NCBI RefSeq assembly: GCF_025961225.1
Contig: NZ_JAOQNG010000010.1
Span: 300,501-364,500, forward strand
Direction: 5' to 3'
Source: Azospirillum canadense
Lineage (GTDB): Bacteria; Pseudomonadota; Alphaproteobacteria; Azospirillales; Azospirillaceae
Length of the DNA: 64,000 nt
Under the pieces are notes generated by a model. It searched no databases, was not told the origin of the DNA, and saw only the letters and a program-made list of their open reading frames with translations. Below, piece after piece: positions 1 to 8,457 of this stretch. The number at the start of each line of letters is the position of its first letter. The first letter of the stretch is position 1. The translations under genes were made by a program, and so were the position numbers.

Positions 1-35
1 GCGGGTGAGGGCCGAAAAGTGGGGACGTGAAGGTT

Positions 36-107
36 GATTTTCACCACAGAGACACGGAGACACAGAGGGTGTTTTCTCCGTGTCTCCGCGCCTCTGTGGT
101 GAAAATC
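36..107. repeat. Imperfect inverted repeat (CACAGAGACACGGAG type)
   Basis: Two arms of about 33 bases face each other: the left arm begins GATTTTCACCACAGAG at 36 and the right arm ends with its complement at 107. The arms differ at a few positions in the middle. It lies downstream of the minus-strand gene ending at 122, so a transcript could fold into a long hairpin and end there. It resembles the palindromic intergenic repeats found in many copies in proteobacterial genomes; copy number cannot be seen here. Confidence 0.6.
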
Positions 108-121
108 AAATGGGTTGGGCG

Positions 122-523
122 TTACTGCCGGCCCGCCAGCGAGGTCATGGATCCCTCGGTGTGGAAGGGCGGGAGCGTGTGGGCTTCCGCGACGGTGACG
201 TCCTTCAACTCCAGCCGGTTGTCGTCGGTCACGGTTCGGATGCGGCTGATCGGGATCGCGACCTTGCGGTCCAGGGCGCCTTCCTCCGTGACGACGATGT
301 CCTGCGGGGTGCGGCAGCGGTCGAGCGTCACGTCCCACACGGTGCCGACGGGCCGGCCGTCGCTGCCCGTCACGACACGGTCGATCAGGTCGTCCAGGTC
401 CGACAGCGGTTCCCCGCCGACGATCGGCAGTTGATCCGGGCTGGGGCAGGCCGCCGCGGCGGTCGCCCATGGGGCTGAGAGGCTGACCAGGGTCGCCAGG
501 ATCCCGGCGGCGATTGCGCGCAT
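122..523 (-). CDS. Small secreted PRC-barrel-like protein
   Basis: A 133-residue protein starting at an ATG (523) with a clear signal peptide: basic start MR, hydrophobic stretch to about residue 22, then an Ala-rich cleavage region (TAAAACP). The mature part, with GRPVGTVWDVTLDR and a following IPISRIRTV strand, looks like a PRC-barrel fold in which a short beta-barrel carries a conserved G-x-x-V-G-x-V motif. Function is unknown; a periplasmic location is inferred from the leader. Only two mature cysteines are evident (after the leader and in DRCRT), which could pair. It is a single gene on the minus strand, with the inverted repeat at 36-107 behind it. Confidence 0.6.
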   Translation of the reverse strand: MRAIAAGILATLVSLSAPWATAAAACPSPDQLPIVGGEPLSDLDDLIDRVVTGSDGRPVGTVWDVTLDRCRTPQDIVVTEEGALDRKVAIPISRIRTVTDDNRLELKDVTVAEAHTLPPFHTEGSMTSLAGRQ

Positions 524-636
524 GTCCGTCTCCTCTCGATGTCCTTACACACCTACAACGCGATTCCGCGCCGCGGGTTGCGTGCCGGCTGTCACATTTT
601 GGAGACGGATTCGAGGATTTTTCGCCGCGCCGACGT

Positions 637-2196
637 TTATCGGTGGACGTTGCGCAAAATCAGTGCGAGCGGCACCGCCGCTGCGGAGATCAGCATCAGC
701 ACGAAGAACACGTCGATGTAGGCCCAGAATCCGGCCTGCGTCTGCACCTGCCGGCCGATGTAGGCGATGGCCTGCCCCGACGCGTCCACCGCGTTGCCCG
801 CCGTGGCAAAGTAGTTGGTCACGGACTGCAGCGTGGTTTGGTAGGCCGGGTTGGACGGCACGACATGCTCGACCAGCCGGCTCTGGTGGAACTGCTCGCG
901 GTAGGCCAGGACGTTGGCGGCAACCGACACGCCGATGGAGCCGCCGACGTTGCGCGCCACGTTGATCAGGGCGGAGGCTTGGTCGGTCTTGTCCGGCGGG
1001 ATACCGTTGTAAGAGGCGGTCGTGATCGGAATGAAGATCAGCGGCAGGCCAAGCCCGATGAAGATGCGCGACCAGGCGAAGAACCAGAAGGTCGCGTCGG
1101 CGTAGAGGTTGGTCAGGTCCCACATCGCCAGCGCGACGATCCCCGCGCCCACGGCGATCAGGTATTTGGGCTCTACGATGCCGGTCAGGCGGCCGACCAC
1201 GAACATCATCATCATGGTCACCATGCCGCCCGGCGACAGGGCCAGCCCGGCCCAGGTCGCGGTGTAGCCGTAATATTGCTGAAGCAGTTCCGGCAGGAAC
1301 TGCGTCGTCGCGATCAGGATGGCGCCGGTCGCCATCATGACCAGGAAGCAGGAGCCGAACTGCCGCGTGGCGATCATGCGGATGTCCATCACCGGGTTCT
1401 TCCGCGACAGCTCCCACGGGATCATCAGGCAGAAGCAGGCCACGCAGACGACCGTGAAGGCGATGATGAAGGTGGATCCGAACCAGTCCTCCGTCTGGCC
1501 GCGGTCGAGCACCATCTCCAGCGAGCCCAGGAAGCCGGCGACCAGAAGGAAGCCGACGACGTCCAGCCGGATGCCTTCCCGCTTCAGCTTCGCGCGCTCC
1601 TCGATGGCGGACTTCGGTTCCTGGACGAGGAAGGCGACCAGTGCGAAGGCGAGGACGCCGACCGGGCCGTTGATCAGGAAGCACCAGTGCCAGGAGTAAT
1701 TGTCCGACAGCCAGCCGCCCAGCGTCGGCCCGACCACCGGGGCCACGACCACCGCGACGCCGAAGATGGCGAAGGCCTGCCCGCGCTTGGCCGGCGGGAA
1801 GGAGTCGGCCAGGATCGACTGCGAGATCGGCACCATGCCGCCCCCCGCGAAGCCCTGGAACACGCGGAAGACCAGCAGCGATTCCAGGTTCCAGGCGAAG
1901 CCGCACAGGATCGAACTGACGGTGAACAGCCCCAGGCAGCCGAGGTAGAAGCGCTTGCGCCCATAGCGCTTGGCGATGAAACTGCTGGCCGTCAGCACGA
2001 TGGCGTTGGCGACCAGATAGGTCGTGACGACCCAGGAGGCCTGGTCGGTGCTGATCGCCAGCGTGCCGGAGATGTAGCGCAACGCCACATTGGCGATGGT
2101 CGTGTCCAGCACCTCCATGAAGGTGGCGATGGAGACAACCACCGCGATCAGCCAAGGGTTGTGCGTCCCGGCGGCACCATTTTGGCTTCCGCTCAT
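637..2196 (-). CDS. emrB: DHA2-family MFS drug efflux permease (EmrB type)
   Basis: A 519-residue inner-membrane protein with about 14 hydrophobic segments, the DHA2 arrangement of the major facilitator superfamily. The diagnostic N-terminal motif EVLDTTIANVALR appears near residues 29-41, and FVLMLISAAAVPLALILR closes the protein. EmrB-type permeases export hydrophobic toxins or drugs by proton antiport together with a periplasmic adaptor. The ATG at 2196 overlaps the TGA of the adaptor gene at 2193 (ATGA), so the two are translationally coupled, adaptor first. No local regulator is adjacent; the nearest upstream gene is divergent. The substrate cannot be told from sequence. Confidence 0.9.
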   Translation of the reverse strand: MSGSQNGAAGTHNPWLIAVVVSIATFMEVLDTTIANVALRYISGTLAISTDQASWVVTTYLVANAIVLTASSFIAKRYGRKRFYLGCLGLFTVSSILCGFAWNLESLLVFRVFQGFAGGGMVPISQSILADSFPPAKRGQAFAIFGVAVVVAPVVGPTLGGWLSDNYSWHWCFLINGPVGVLAFALVAFLVQEPKSAIEERAKLKREGIRLDVVGFLLVAGFLGSLEMVLDRGQTEDWFGSTFIIAFTVVCVACFCLMIPWELSRKNPVMDIRMIATRQFGSCFLVMMATGAILIATTQFLPELLQQYYGYTATWAGLALSPGGMVTMMMMFVVGRLTGIVEPKYLIAVGAGIVALAMWDLTNLYADATFWFFAWSRIFIGLGLPLIFIPITTASYNGIPPDKTDQASALINVARNVGGSIGVSVAANVLAYREQFHQSRLVEHVVPSNPAYQTTLQSVTNYFATAGNAVDASGQAIAYIGRQVQTQAGFWAYIDVFFVLMLISAAAVPLALILRNVHR

Positions 2197-3332
2197 CGCA
2201 CGGTAACCGTGGGCACGACGGACATGCCGGGGCCAATGGCGACGTCGGTCGGCCAGCCGTCCACCGTGATCTTCACCGGGACGCGCTGCACGACTTTGAT
2301 GTAGTTGCCGGTCGCGTTCTCCGCCGGCAAAAGGGAAAAGGCGGTGCCGGAGCCGGGCTGGACGCTGTCCACGTGACCGGAGATCTTGTGGTCGGGGTAG
2401 GCGTCGATGCGGATGTCCACCGGTTGGCCGGGGCGCATGTCGGTGATCTGCGTTTCCTTGAAATTCGCGGTCACCCAGGTCTCGTCGGGAACGAACATGG
2501 ACAGGCTCTGACCCGCCTGGGCGTATTGCCCCTTGGCGGCGCCCAGCCGGACGATGCGGCCGGCCTGCGCGGCGGTGACGGTGGTGTAGGACAGGTTCAG
2601 CACCGCCTGGTCCACCTGGGCCTTGGCCTGGGCCAGTTCCGCCACCGCGCTCACCCGCTGCGCCTCCAGGCTGCCGACCTGCCGCTGCGCGGCCGTCTGG
2701 CCGGCCTTGGCGCGGGCGAGGTTGGCCTGCTGCTGCTTCAGGTTGGAGGCCGACTGCTGGTACTGCTGCACCGTGCCGTTGCCGCGGGACTTCAGGTCCT
2801 CGTAGCGGGCGGCGTCCTCCTCGACGAAGCGCAGGGCGGCTTGGGTTTGCTCGACCTCGGCGGCGGCCTCGTCGATCTGCGCGCGCTGGGCGGCGATTTG
2901 GGCGTCCACGTTGTCGATGGAAGCCTGGGCTGCGCTCACCTTCGCCTTCGCCTGCTCCAGCGCCGTCTGGTAGTCGCGCGGGTCGATGGTGAAGAGCGTG
3001 GCGCCGGCCTCCACATGCTGGTTGTCGGTGACCGCGACCTCGGTGACGTAGCCGGAGACCTTGGGCGCCACGGCGAACTGCCGCGCGTCGACGAAGGCGT
3101 CGTCCGTCGTCTCGAAGGGCCGGATGTTCTCGCGCCAGTAGAGGTAGCCGCCGACGATGGCGAGCGCCAGGACCACCAGCCCGATGCCGATGGCCAGCGG
3201 ATGGCGCTTGAGGAAGCCAGGCTTCTTGTTGTCGTCGGAGGAGCGGTTTTCGGTTGGCTTGGTGTCGGACGCGTGGGCGTGTTCGGGGCCGGGGGCGGTG
3301 CGCGCGTCCCCGCGCTGCAAGTCATCGGGCAT
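2193..3332 (-). CDS. emrA: HlyD-family periplasmic adaptor (EmrA type)
   Basis: A membrane-fusion protein of about 379 residues. An acidic, polar cytoplasmic tail is followed by one membrane helix (LAIGIGLVVLALAIVGGYLYW), a lipoyl/barrel-sandwich start (FVDARQFAVAPKVSGYV), a long Ala/Gln-rich alpha-helical hairpin, and the returning half (AAQAGRIVRLGAAKGQYAQAGQ). The start at 3332 (MPDDLQRG) is chosen because residues upstream of it in the same frame look non-coding. It would link EmrB to an outer-membrane channel such as TolC, which is not in this window. It shares an operon with emrB through a 4-base overlap and is divergent from the helicase gene at 3488. Confidence 0.9.
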   Translation of the reverse strand: MPDDLQRGDARTAPGPEHAHASDTKPTENRSSDDNKKPGFLKRHPLAIGIGLVVLALAIVGGYLYWRENIRPFETTDDAFVDARQFAVAPKVSGYVTEVAVTDNQHVEAGATLFTIDPRDYQTALEQAKAKVSAAQASIDNVDAQIAAQRAQIDEAAAEVEQTQAALRFVEEDAARYEDLKSRGNGTVQQYQQSASNLKQQQANLARAKAGQTAAQRQVGSLEAQRVSAVAELAQAKAQVDQAVLNLSYTTVTAAQAGRIVRLGAAKGQYAQAGQSLSMFVPDETWVTANFKETQITDMRPGQPVDIRIDAYPDHKISGHVDSVQPGSGTAFSLLPAENATGNYIKVVQRVPVKITVDGWPTDVAIGPGMSVVPTVTVR

Positions 3333-3487
3333 GTTGGAGTCTTCCGCCGGGTCGGGGCTTGTCGAACACTGTAACGAACGTCGTAGGACATTGTTTCCGT
3401 TCTCCGGCTGCAAACGCTTCGATGGCAGAAGTCCCTATGCCGATGCGCGGCGCCGGAGGTAGTGTGCGCCACCCTTCGGAGCCCGCG

Positions 3488-4711
3488 ATGACCCCGCCTC
3501 CAGAAACCTTGAAGCCTGCCAGCTCGAACACCCCCACGGACGAGCAGCACCGCGCCATCCAGGCCATCGACGCTTGGTACGCGGACCCCAACGCGCCCCA
3601 GATCTTCTGGCTGGCGGGGGAGGCCGGGACCGGCAAGACCAAGACCACCGTCTTCGCGCTGGAGCATCTGCAGGACCGCCGGCGCCTGCGCGACTTCGTG
3701 GTGGGCGCGCCGACCGGCAAGGCCGCCCAGGTGCTGCGCCGCAAGGGGCTCGACCAAGCCTCGACCCTGCATTCGCTGATCTACGCGCCGCGCGTGGACG
3801 AGGACACGGGGGATTTGCTGTTCGCCCGCCGCTCCGAAGGGTCCTTCGTGGAGGCCGACCTGATCGTCTGCGACGAGGGCTCCATGGTCGGCGACGACGT
3901 GGCCGGCGACCTGATCCGCTCGGGCAAGAAGATCCTGATGATCGCCGACGACTACCAGCTTCCGCCGGTGTCGGGCCAGGGCACGCTGACCAGTGGCCAG
4001 CCCGACTTCCGGCTGGTGGAGCCGCACCGGACCGCGCGGGAAAGCCCGGTGATCCGGCTGGCCCACCTGCTGCGCCGGCAGGAGCTGCCGCGCCGCTTCG
4101 GATCGGTCGGCAAGGTCCACGTCCTGCCCATGACCCGCCAGACGGAGGTGCTGGCGACCCGCGTGGACACGCAGACCATCTGCGGCACGCACCGCGTCCG
4201 CACCGCCTTCACCAAGCGCATCCGCTCCGGCCACGGCTTTGAGATGGTCATGCCGCAGGCGGGGGAGCGGGTGATCTGCCGCCGCAACCACAAAGACGAG
4301 GGGCTGTTCAACGGCATGATCGGCACGCTGACTCGCCCGGGCACGGAGGCGCGCGGCAAGAACGACGGCCTGTGGTCGCTGGGCGTCCATATGGAGGACG
4401 AGGTGCGGTCGCGCAGCAAGGTCATCGTGCATCCCGGCCTGTTCGAAGCGCACTACACGGGGGAGCCGGCGCCGACGCGGGTGGACAAGAACGTGCAGTT
4501 GTTCGACTGGGCGTGGCTGATCACTTGCCATTCCGCCCAGGGGTCGGAGTTCCCGTCCGTCACCGTGCTGGACGATTCCAACGCCTTCCGGGAGCACAAG
4601 TGGCGCTGGCTCTACACCGCCGTGACCCGGTCGCGGGAGGAACTGGTGCTGCTGCTGCGCAACGCCGACCTCGGCGGTCCCTGGTCCATGCCGCAGTTCG
4701 ACGCGGCGTAG
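3488..4711 (+). CDS. RecD/Dda-like superfamily 1 DNA helicase
   Basis: A 407-residue SF1 helicase. Walker A is GEAGTGKT (about residues 44-51), Walker B is IVCDEGSM, and the C-terminal UvrD_C_2-type part has WAWLITCHSAQGSEF and YTAVTRSREELVL, the motifs that couple ATP hydrolysis to 5'-3' unwinding in RecD2 and phage Dda. The protein is too short for full RecD and has no RecBC partners nearby. The ATG at 3488 is chosen because the reading frame upstream is arginine-rich and unlike protein. It is followed 51 bp later by the LigD polymerase-domain gene on the same strand, which suggests a joint repair role; that link is inference. Confidence 0.82.
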   Translation: MTPPPETLKPASSNTPTDEQHRAIQAIDAWYADPNAPQIFWLAGEAGTGKTKTTVFALEHLQDRRRLRDFVVGAPTGKAAQVLRRKGLDQASTLHSLIYAPRVDEDTGDLLFARRSEGSFVEADLIVCDEGSMVGDDVAGDLIRSGKKILMIADDYQLPPVSGQGTLTSGQPDFRLVEPHRTARESPVIRLAHLLRRQELPRRFGSVGKVHVLPMTRQTEVLATRVDTQTICGTHRVRTAFTKRIRSGHGFEMVMPQAGERVICRRNHKDEGLFNGMIGTLTRPGTEARGKNDGLWSLGVHMEDEVRSRSKVIVHPGLFEAHYTGEPAPTRVDKNVQLFDWAWLITCHSAQGSEFPSVTVLDDSNAFREHKWRWLYTAVTRSREELVLLLRNADLGGPWSMPQFDAA

Positions 4712-4762
4712 GGAGCCTGCGGGGCCGTTCAGCGTTTCCCTTGGGCATTGCGGGAGGAACCC

Positions 4763-5632
4763 ATGCCCAAGGCGAAATCCGCTCATAAAGAGGATGCGGC
4801 CGAGATTGCCGGTGTCACCGTCACCCATCCCGACCGGCTGCTCTGGCCGTCGGCGGGGGTGACCAAGCGCGCCTTGGCGGACTATTGCGTCGCGGTCGCC
4901 GACCGGTTGCTGCCGCAGATCGCGAACCGTCCGCTGACCCTGCTGCGCTGTCCGTCCGGCAGTGAGGGGGAGTGCTTCGTGCAGAAGCATCCCTGGCCCG
5001 GCCTGTCCAAGGCGGTGCGCCGCCTGCGCGACGGCGACGACGAATGGCTGGTCGTGGACGACGCGGCCGGCCTCGTGGCGCTGGTGCAGATGGGCGTGCT
5101 GGAGTTCCACCCCTGGGGCGCTAAGGCGGACGATCTGGAGCATCCGGACCGCGTCGTCTTCGACTTCGACCCGGACGAGGGCGTGCCCTGGGCGCGGGTG
5201 GTGGAGGGCGCGCGGGCCGTTCGCGCCGTGCTGGACGGGATGGGCCTTCGCAGTTTCGTGAAGTCCACGGGCGGCAAGGGGCTGCACGTCGTCGTTCCCA
5301 TCGAACCACGCGCGGGATGGGAGCAGGTCAAGGCCTTCGCGCATGAAGTCGCGGAGCGGTTGGAAGCGGACGCGCCCGACCGCTACACGACCAACCCGCT
5401 GAAGGAGGCGCGGCACGGGCGCGTGTTCCTGGACCACCTGCGCAACAGCCGCGCGGCCACGGCGGTGGCCGCATTCTCGCCGCGGGCGCGGCCCGGCGCG
5501 CCCATCGCCGTACCTTTGAATTGGGAGGACTTGGGCGATGATCCGGCTGCTATCCGGCGCGTTCTGAATGACCCGCCGGCCGGCAACCCCTGGCCGGACT
5601 TTTCCAAGCTTCATCAACGGCTTCCAGGCTGA
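4763..5632 (+). CDS. ligD: Stand-alone LigD polymerase domain (non-homologous end-joining primase-polymerase)
   Basis: A 289-residue archaeo-eukaryotic-primase-fold polymerase of the LigD PolDom family. The N-terminal THPDRLLWP is typical, the metal-binding pair lies in VFDFDPDEGVPW, and the conserved VKSTGGKGLHVVVP and FLDHLRNSRAATAVA blocks are intact, so it should be catalytically active. In many bacteria this domain is fused to a ligase and a phosphoesterase and works with Ku; here only the polymerase domain is present and neither Ku nor ligase is in the window. The ATG at 4763 has a good Shine-Dalgarno (GGGAGGA). A 9-bp inverted repeat (5638-5671) follows the stop. Confidence 0.9.
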   Translation: MPKAKSAHKEDAAEIAGVTVTHPDRLLWPSAGVTKRALADYCVAVADRLLPQIANRPLTLLRCPSGSEGECFVQKHPWPGLSKAVRRLRDGDDEWLVVDDAAGLVALVQMGVLEFHPWGAKADDLEHPDRVVFDFDPDEGVPWARVVEGARAVRAVLDGMGLRSFVKSTGGKGLHVVVPIEPRAGWEQVKAFAHEVAERLEADAPDRYTTNPLKEARHGRVFLDHLRNSRAATAVAAFSPRARPGAPIAVPLNWEDLGDDPAAIRRVLNDPPAGNPWPDFSKLHQRLPG

Positions 5633-5637
5633 CGAAA

Positions 5638-5671
5638 CGGCGCACCGCCACTTATGCGCACTGGTGCGCCG
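5638..5671 (+). terminator. Hairpin after the LigD-domain gene
   Basis: CGGCGCACC at 5638-5646 and its perfect complement GGTGCGCCG at 5663-5671 form a 9-bp stem with a 16-base loop, six bases after the stop codon. No T-run follows, so it is only a possible terminator, but it separates the LigD gene from the LexA box and helicase downstream. Confidence 0.4.
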
Positions 5672-5692
5672 TGGCTGGTCGGGTAGAATAAT

Positions 5693-5707
5693 GTTCCTGT
5701 TTTGTTC
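5693..5707 (+). promoter_or_regulatory. LexA box (GTTC-N7-GTTC)
   Basis: The sequence GTTCCTGTTTTGTTC is an exact match to the alphaproteobacterial SOS operator, a direct repeat of GTTC spaced by seven bases. It lies 62 bp before the ATG of the helicase at 5769, a normal promoter distance. This predicts repression by LexA and induction on DNA damage. Confidence 0.7.
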
Positions 5708-5768
5708 ATGTCTTCGGGAAGCCGTTCCGGCGTTCCCGCCCGCATCCTTCTTGACCAACCCGACCGGA

Positions 5769-7628
5769 ATGACCCGACATCTGCGAACCCATCAGCGGGC
5801 GCTCGACAGCGTCGTCCGCGCCATCGCCGCCGGTGACTCCCCGGTGCGCGACATCCTGGCCGCCGTCACGCCCGGCGGCGGCAAGAGCCTGCTTCCCGTC
5901 ATCGCGGCGGCCCGCCTGATCGCCGCCGGCATTGTGGACCGCGTGTGCTGGATCGTGCCGCGCGACAGCCTGCGCCTCCAGGCGGAGGAGGCCTTTGCCG
6001 ACCCGGCGTGGCGCGCGGCCATCGGCCACGCCGTCTCGCTGCGCGCCGCCGACAATGGCCCGGACCTCTGCCGCGGCCTGGACGGCTACGTCACCACCTA
6101 CCAAGCCGTCGCCGCGGCCCCCGACCTGCACCTGTCCGAGATCCGCCGCCACCGCTACCTCGTCGTCGTGGACGAACTGCACCACCTGCCGGCCCTGTCC
6201 GACCTCGACCCCCTGACCGCGGAGGAGGCGGAGACGGCCTGGAGCCGGGCGGTCGCCCCCATGCTGGAAAGTGCCACCGCCCGGCTGCTGATGTCGGGGA
6301 CGCTCCAGCGCGCCGACGGGCGGGCGATCCTGCGGCTGCCCTACCGCCGACCGCGCGGCTTCCGCCGCGTACGGGAGATCGACTTCGAGGCGCCGGGCTG
6401 GGCGGTGGTCGGCTACAGCCGCCGGCAGGCGCTGGCCGAACGCGCGCTGATCCCCGTGACCTTCGGCGCCGTGGATGGGGAGGCGGAGTGGATCGGCGGT
6501 GCGCGCACGCGGCGCGTCGCCTCGCTCGCCAACGCCCGGCGGATGGCGCGGGACGCGCTGTTCACCGCGCTGCGCACGGAATACGCCGACGCGATGCTGC
6601 GCATGGCCTTCGACGCCTGCCGCAAGCGGCGCGCGGAGCGGCGCATCGACCTCGGCCTGGGGCCCACGGATTCCGCGCCGGGGCTCGGCAAGCTGCTGGT
6701 GGTGGCGCCGGACCAGACGGCGGCGTGGCGCTACGCCGCAACGCTCCAGGCCTGGGCGGGCGGGCAGGACATCGTGCGCGTCGCGGTCAGCAGCGCGCCC
6801 GACCCGCACGGCACCATCGCGGAGTTCCGGCTGCGCCCCGACCCGTCGGTGCTGGTCACCGTGGGCATGGCCTACGAGGGCATGGACTGCCCGGAGATCA
6901 GCCACGTCGCCTGCCTGACCCACATCCGCTCCCGCGGCTGGCTGGAGCAAATGGTGGCGCGCGCCACCCGCTTTGACCCGCTGGGCGGCGCCTATGAACG
7001 GCAGCAGGCCATCGTCTACCACCCCGACGATCCCATGTTCCGCTCTTTCCGCACCGCCATTGAGACGGAGCAGGGCGTGCGCGCCGACATCCCGGCCGAG
7101 ATGCCGGGGGAGGGCGGGGGGACGGTGGTGGAGGATGAGCTTCACGACGTGGCAGCGGAAACCGGCGAGGATGCGCCGGTCGATGCCGCGCTCGCCTCCT
7201 GCGACGCGCCGCCGGAGGAGGTGACGGAGCGGCCGGGCCGGGTGATCGTGCCGCTGCGCTCCAGCGCGACGGAGGTACGGTTCGACACGCTGGCGCCCGG
7301 TCCCGACCTTGGGCCGGTGGTCGGGCGCGGCGGCGGGCCAACGCCCTCCATGCTGGAGCGGCATCTGCGCGACCGCATCGGCCAGATGGTCGCCGCCCAG
7401 GTGGTGGAGGATGAGGACGCCGGGGTCGGCACCGCGCGCCGGGGCCTGGGCTACCACGCCTACAATGCCGCACTGCGCCGTGTGCTGGGCAAAAGCCGCG
7501 CGACCATGACTCTGGACGAGCTGGAGGCCGCGGTCGGCTGGCTGGAGCGCAACCGCATCAGCGACCACCTGCACCGCATCGCCGGTGACCCGCAGTTCCG
7601 TTGGTCGAGCCGGCGCCGCCGGGCGTGA
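5769..7628 (+). CDS. DEAD/DEAH-like superfamily 2 helicase, probably SOS-regulated
   Basis: A protein of about 619 residues with an SF2 core. Walker A is TPGGGKS (residues 34-40), Walker B is VVVDELHHL, motif III-like LLMSGTLQR follows, and the second RecA-like lobe has VTVGMAYEGMDCPEISHVA and QMVARATRFDP (motifs V and VI). The roughly 180 C-terminal residues lack recognised motifs and include an acidic linker. It belongs to the ResIII/type III restriction-like helicases, but no nuclease or methylase is adjacent. The ATG at 5769 was preferred to earlier starts because the LexA box at 5693-5707 overlaps the upstream ATG at 5691. Its stop directly abuts the stop of the convergent membrane gene. 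Confidence 0.8.
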   Translation: MTRHLRTHQRALDSVVRAIAAGDSPVRDILAAVTPGGGKSLLPVIAAARLIAAGIVDRVCWIVPRDSLRLQAEEAFADPAWRAAIGHAVSLRAADNGPDLCRGLDGYVTTYQAVAAAPDLHLSEIRRHRYLVVVDELHHLPALSDLDPLTAEEAETAWSRAVAPMLESATARLLMSGTLQRADGRAILRLPYRRPRGFRRVREIDFEAPGWAVVGYSRRQALAERALIPVTFGAVDGEAEWIGGARTRRVASLANARRMARDALFTALRTEYADAMLRMAFDACRKRRAERRIDLGLGPTDSAPGLGKLLVVAPDQTAAWRYAATLQAWAGGQDIVRVAVSSAPDPHGTIAEFRLRPDPSVLVTVGMAYEGMDCPEISHVACLTHIRSRGWLEQMVARATRFDPLGGAYERQQAIVYHPDDPMFRSFRTAIETEQGVRADIPAEMPGEGGGTVVEDELHDVAAETGEDAPVDAALASCDAPPEEVTERPGRVIVPLRSSATEVRFDTLAPGPDLGPVVGRGGGPTPSMLERHLRDRIGQMVAAQVVEDEDAGVGTARRGLGYHAYNAALRRVLGKSRATMTLDELEAAVGWLERNRISDHLHRIAGDPQFRWSSRRRRA

Positions 7629-8249
7629 TCATCCCCGGAGGGGGCGGTTGCGTCCAGCCTCCGGCGGTTTGCGGGGCGGCAGCGGCGGCGGGCCGGCCGC
7701 CTCTTTCCCTTCCCCGAGATATCCCTGCGCCACGGCGACGACCGAACGCCAGGGGCGTTCGAAGGGCAGGGGCGGCCAGCCGCCCTGGAACAGGCCGGAG
7801 ATCATCCAGCCAGCCAGCAGGGTCACCGCCAGCTGCTCCGAAAAGCCGCCCGTCTTCAGGATCGGCAGGGCGAAGTTGCGCCGCCGCTTGATCGGCCACA
7901 GCAGCGGCAGCCCGGCCGGCGTCAGCAGGTCGCCCGCGAGGTGCGTCAGGTAGCCGACCAGGAAGGGGATGATGATGTGCGAGTAGGCCGCGTGCTCATG
8001 CAGGAACCACAGGCAGGCCGCGATGGCGAGCGTGGAATGCGTGATGCCGCGGTGCCCGAAGATGGCGGAGACCAGCAGCGACAGCGGCTTGACCCACTGG
8101 CCGAGAGTCGATTTCGGGTGGTCGATGTCCGGCGCGAGTGAGCCGAGGATCGCCACCCCGAAGGCCGCCGCGTCGAAGGGCAGGCCGAGCCGCGTCGACA
8201 CGTAGAACCACGTCGCTCCACCGACGATGATGTGGGACGAGGCCATCAT
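7629..8249 (-). CDS. YdjM-like membrane-bound metal-dependent hydrolase (DUF457)
   Basis: A 206-residue inner-membrane protein with the family signature: MASSHIIVGG near the N-terminus, GSLAPDIDHPKS (His/Asp metal-ligand motif), HRGITHS, and LVGYLTHLAGDLLTPAGLPLLWP. These are the conserved residues of the DUF457/YdjM family, described as LexA-regulated in E. coli; their biochemical function is uncertain. A proline-rich tail ends the protein. It is convergent with the SOS-type helicase with no gap between the two stop codons. I found no LexA box in its own upstream region. Two adjacent ATGs (8249, 8246) are possible starts. Confidence 0.82.
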   Translation of the reverse strand: MMASSHIIVGGATWFYVSTRLGLPFDAAAFGVAILGSLAPDIDHPKSTLGQWVKPLSLLVSAIFGHRGITHSTLAIAACLWFLHEHAAYSHIIIPFLVGYLTHLAGDLLTPAGLPLLWPIKRRRNFALPILKTGGFSEQLAVTLLAGWMISGLFQGGWPPLPFERPWRSVVAVAQGYLGEGKEAAGPPPLPPRKPPEAGRNRPLRG

Positions 8250-8457
8250 GGGCGGTCACCACGCAGCACGCGGTGGGGCACAGGGTGGAACGGCGCCCAA
8301 AGCCTGTACCCGTGTGATCACGTCGATGCCGCCAGCCCATGAGGTTCCCGGATCCTGACATTAGGACAAAAGTCTGCGCCACACAATTGTTGCGCGAGAA
8401 TGAGGGATTCCCGGGAAGCATAGCGTCCATGCGTGCGCGAATATTCCTGCAGAAGAC

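Noticed and set aside
2936..5758. 940-codon minus-strand frame
   Set aside because: It covers the helicase and LigD genes on the opposite strand and has no recognisable motif; a shadow frame.
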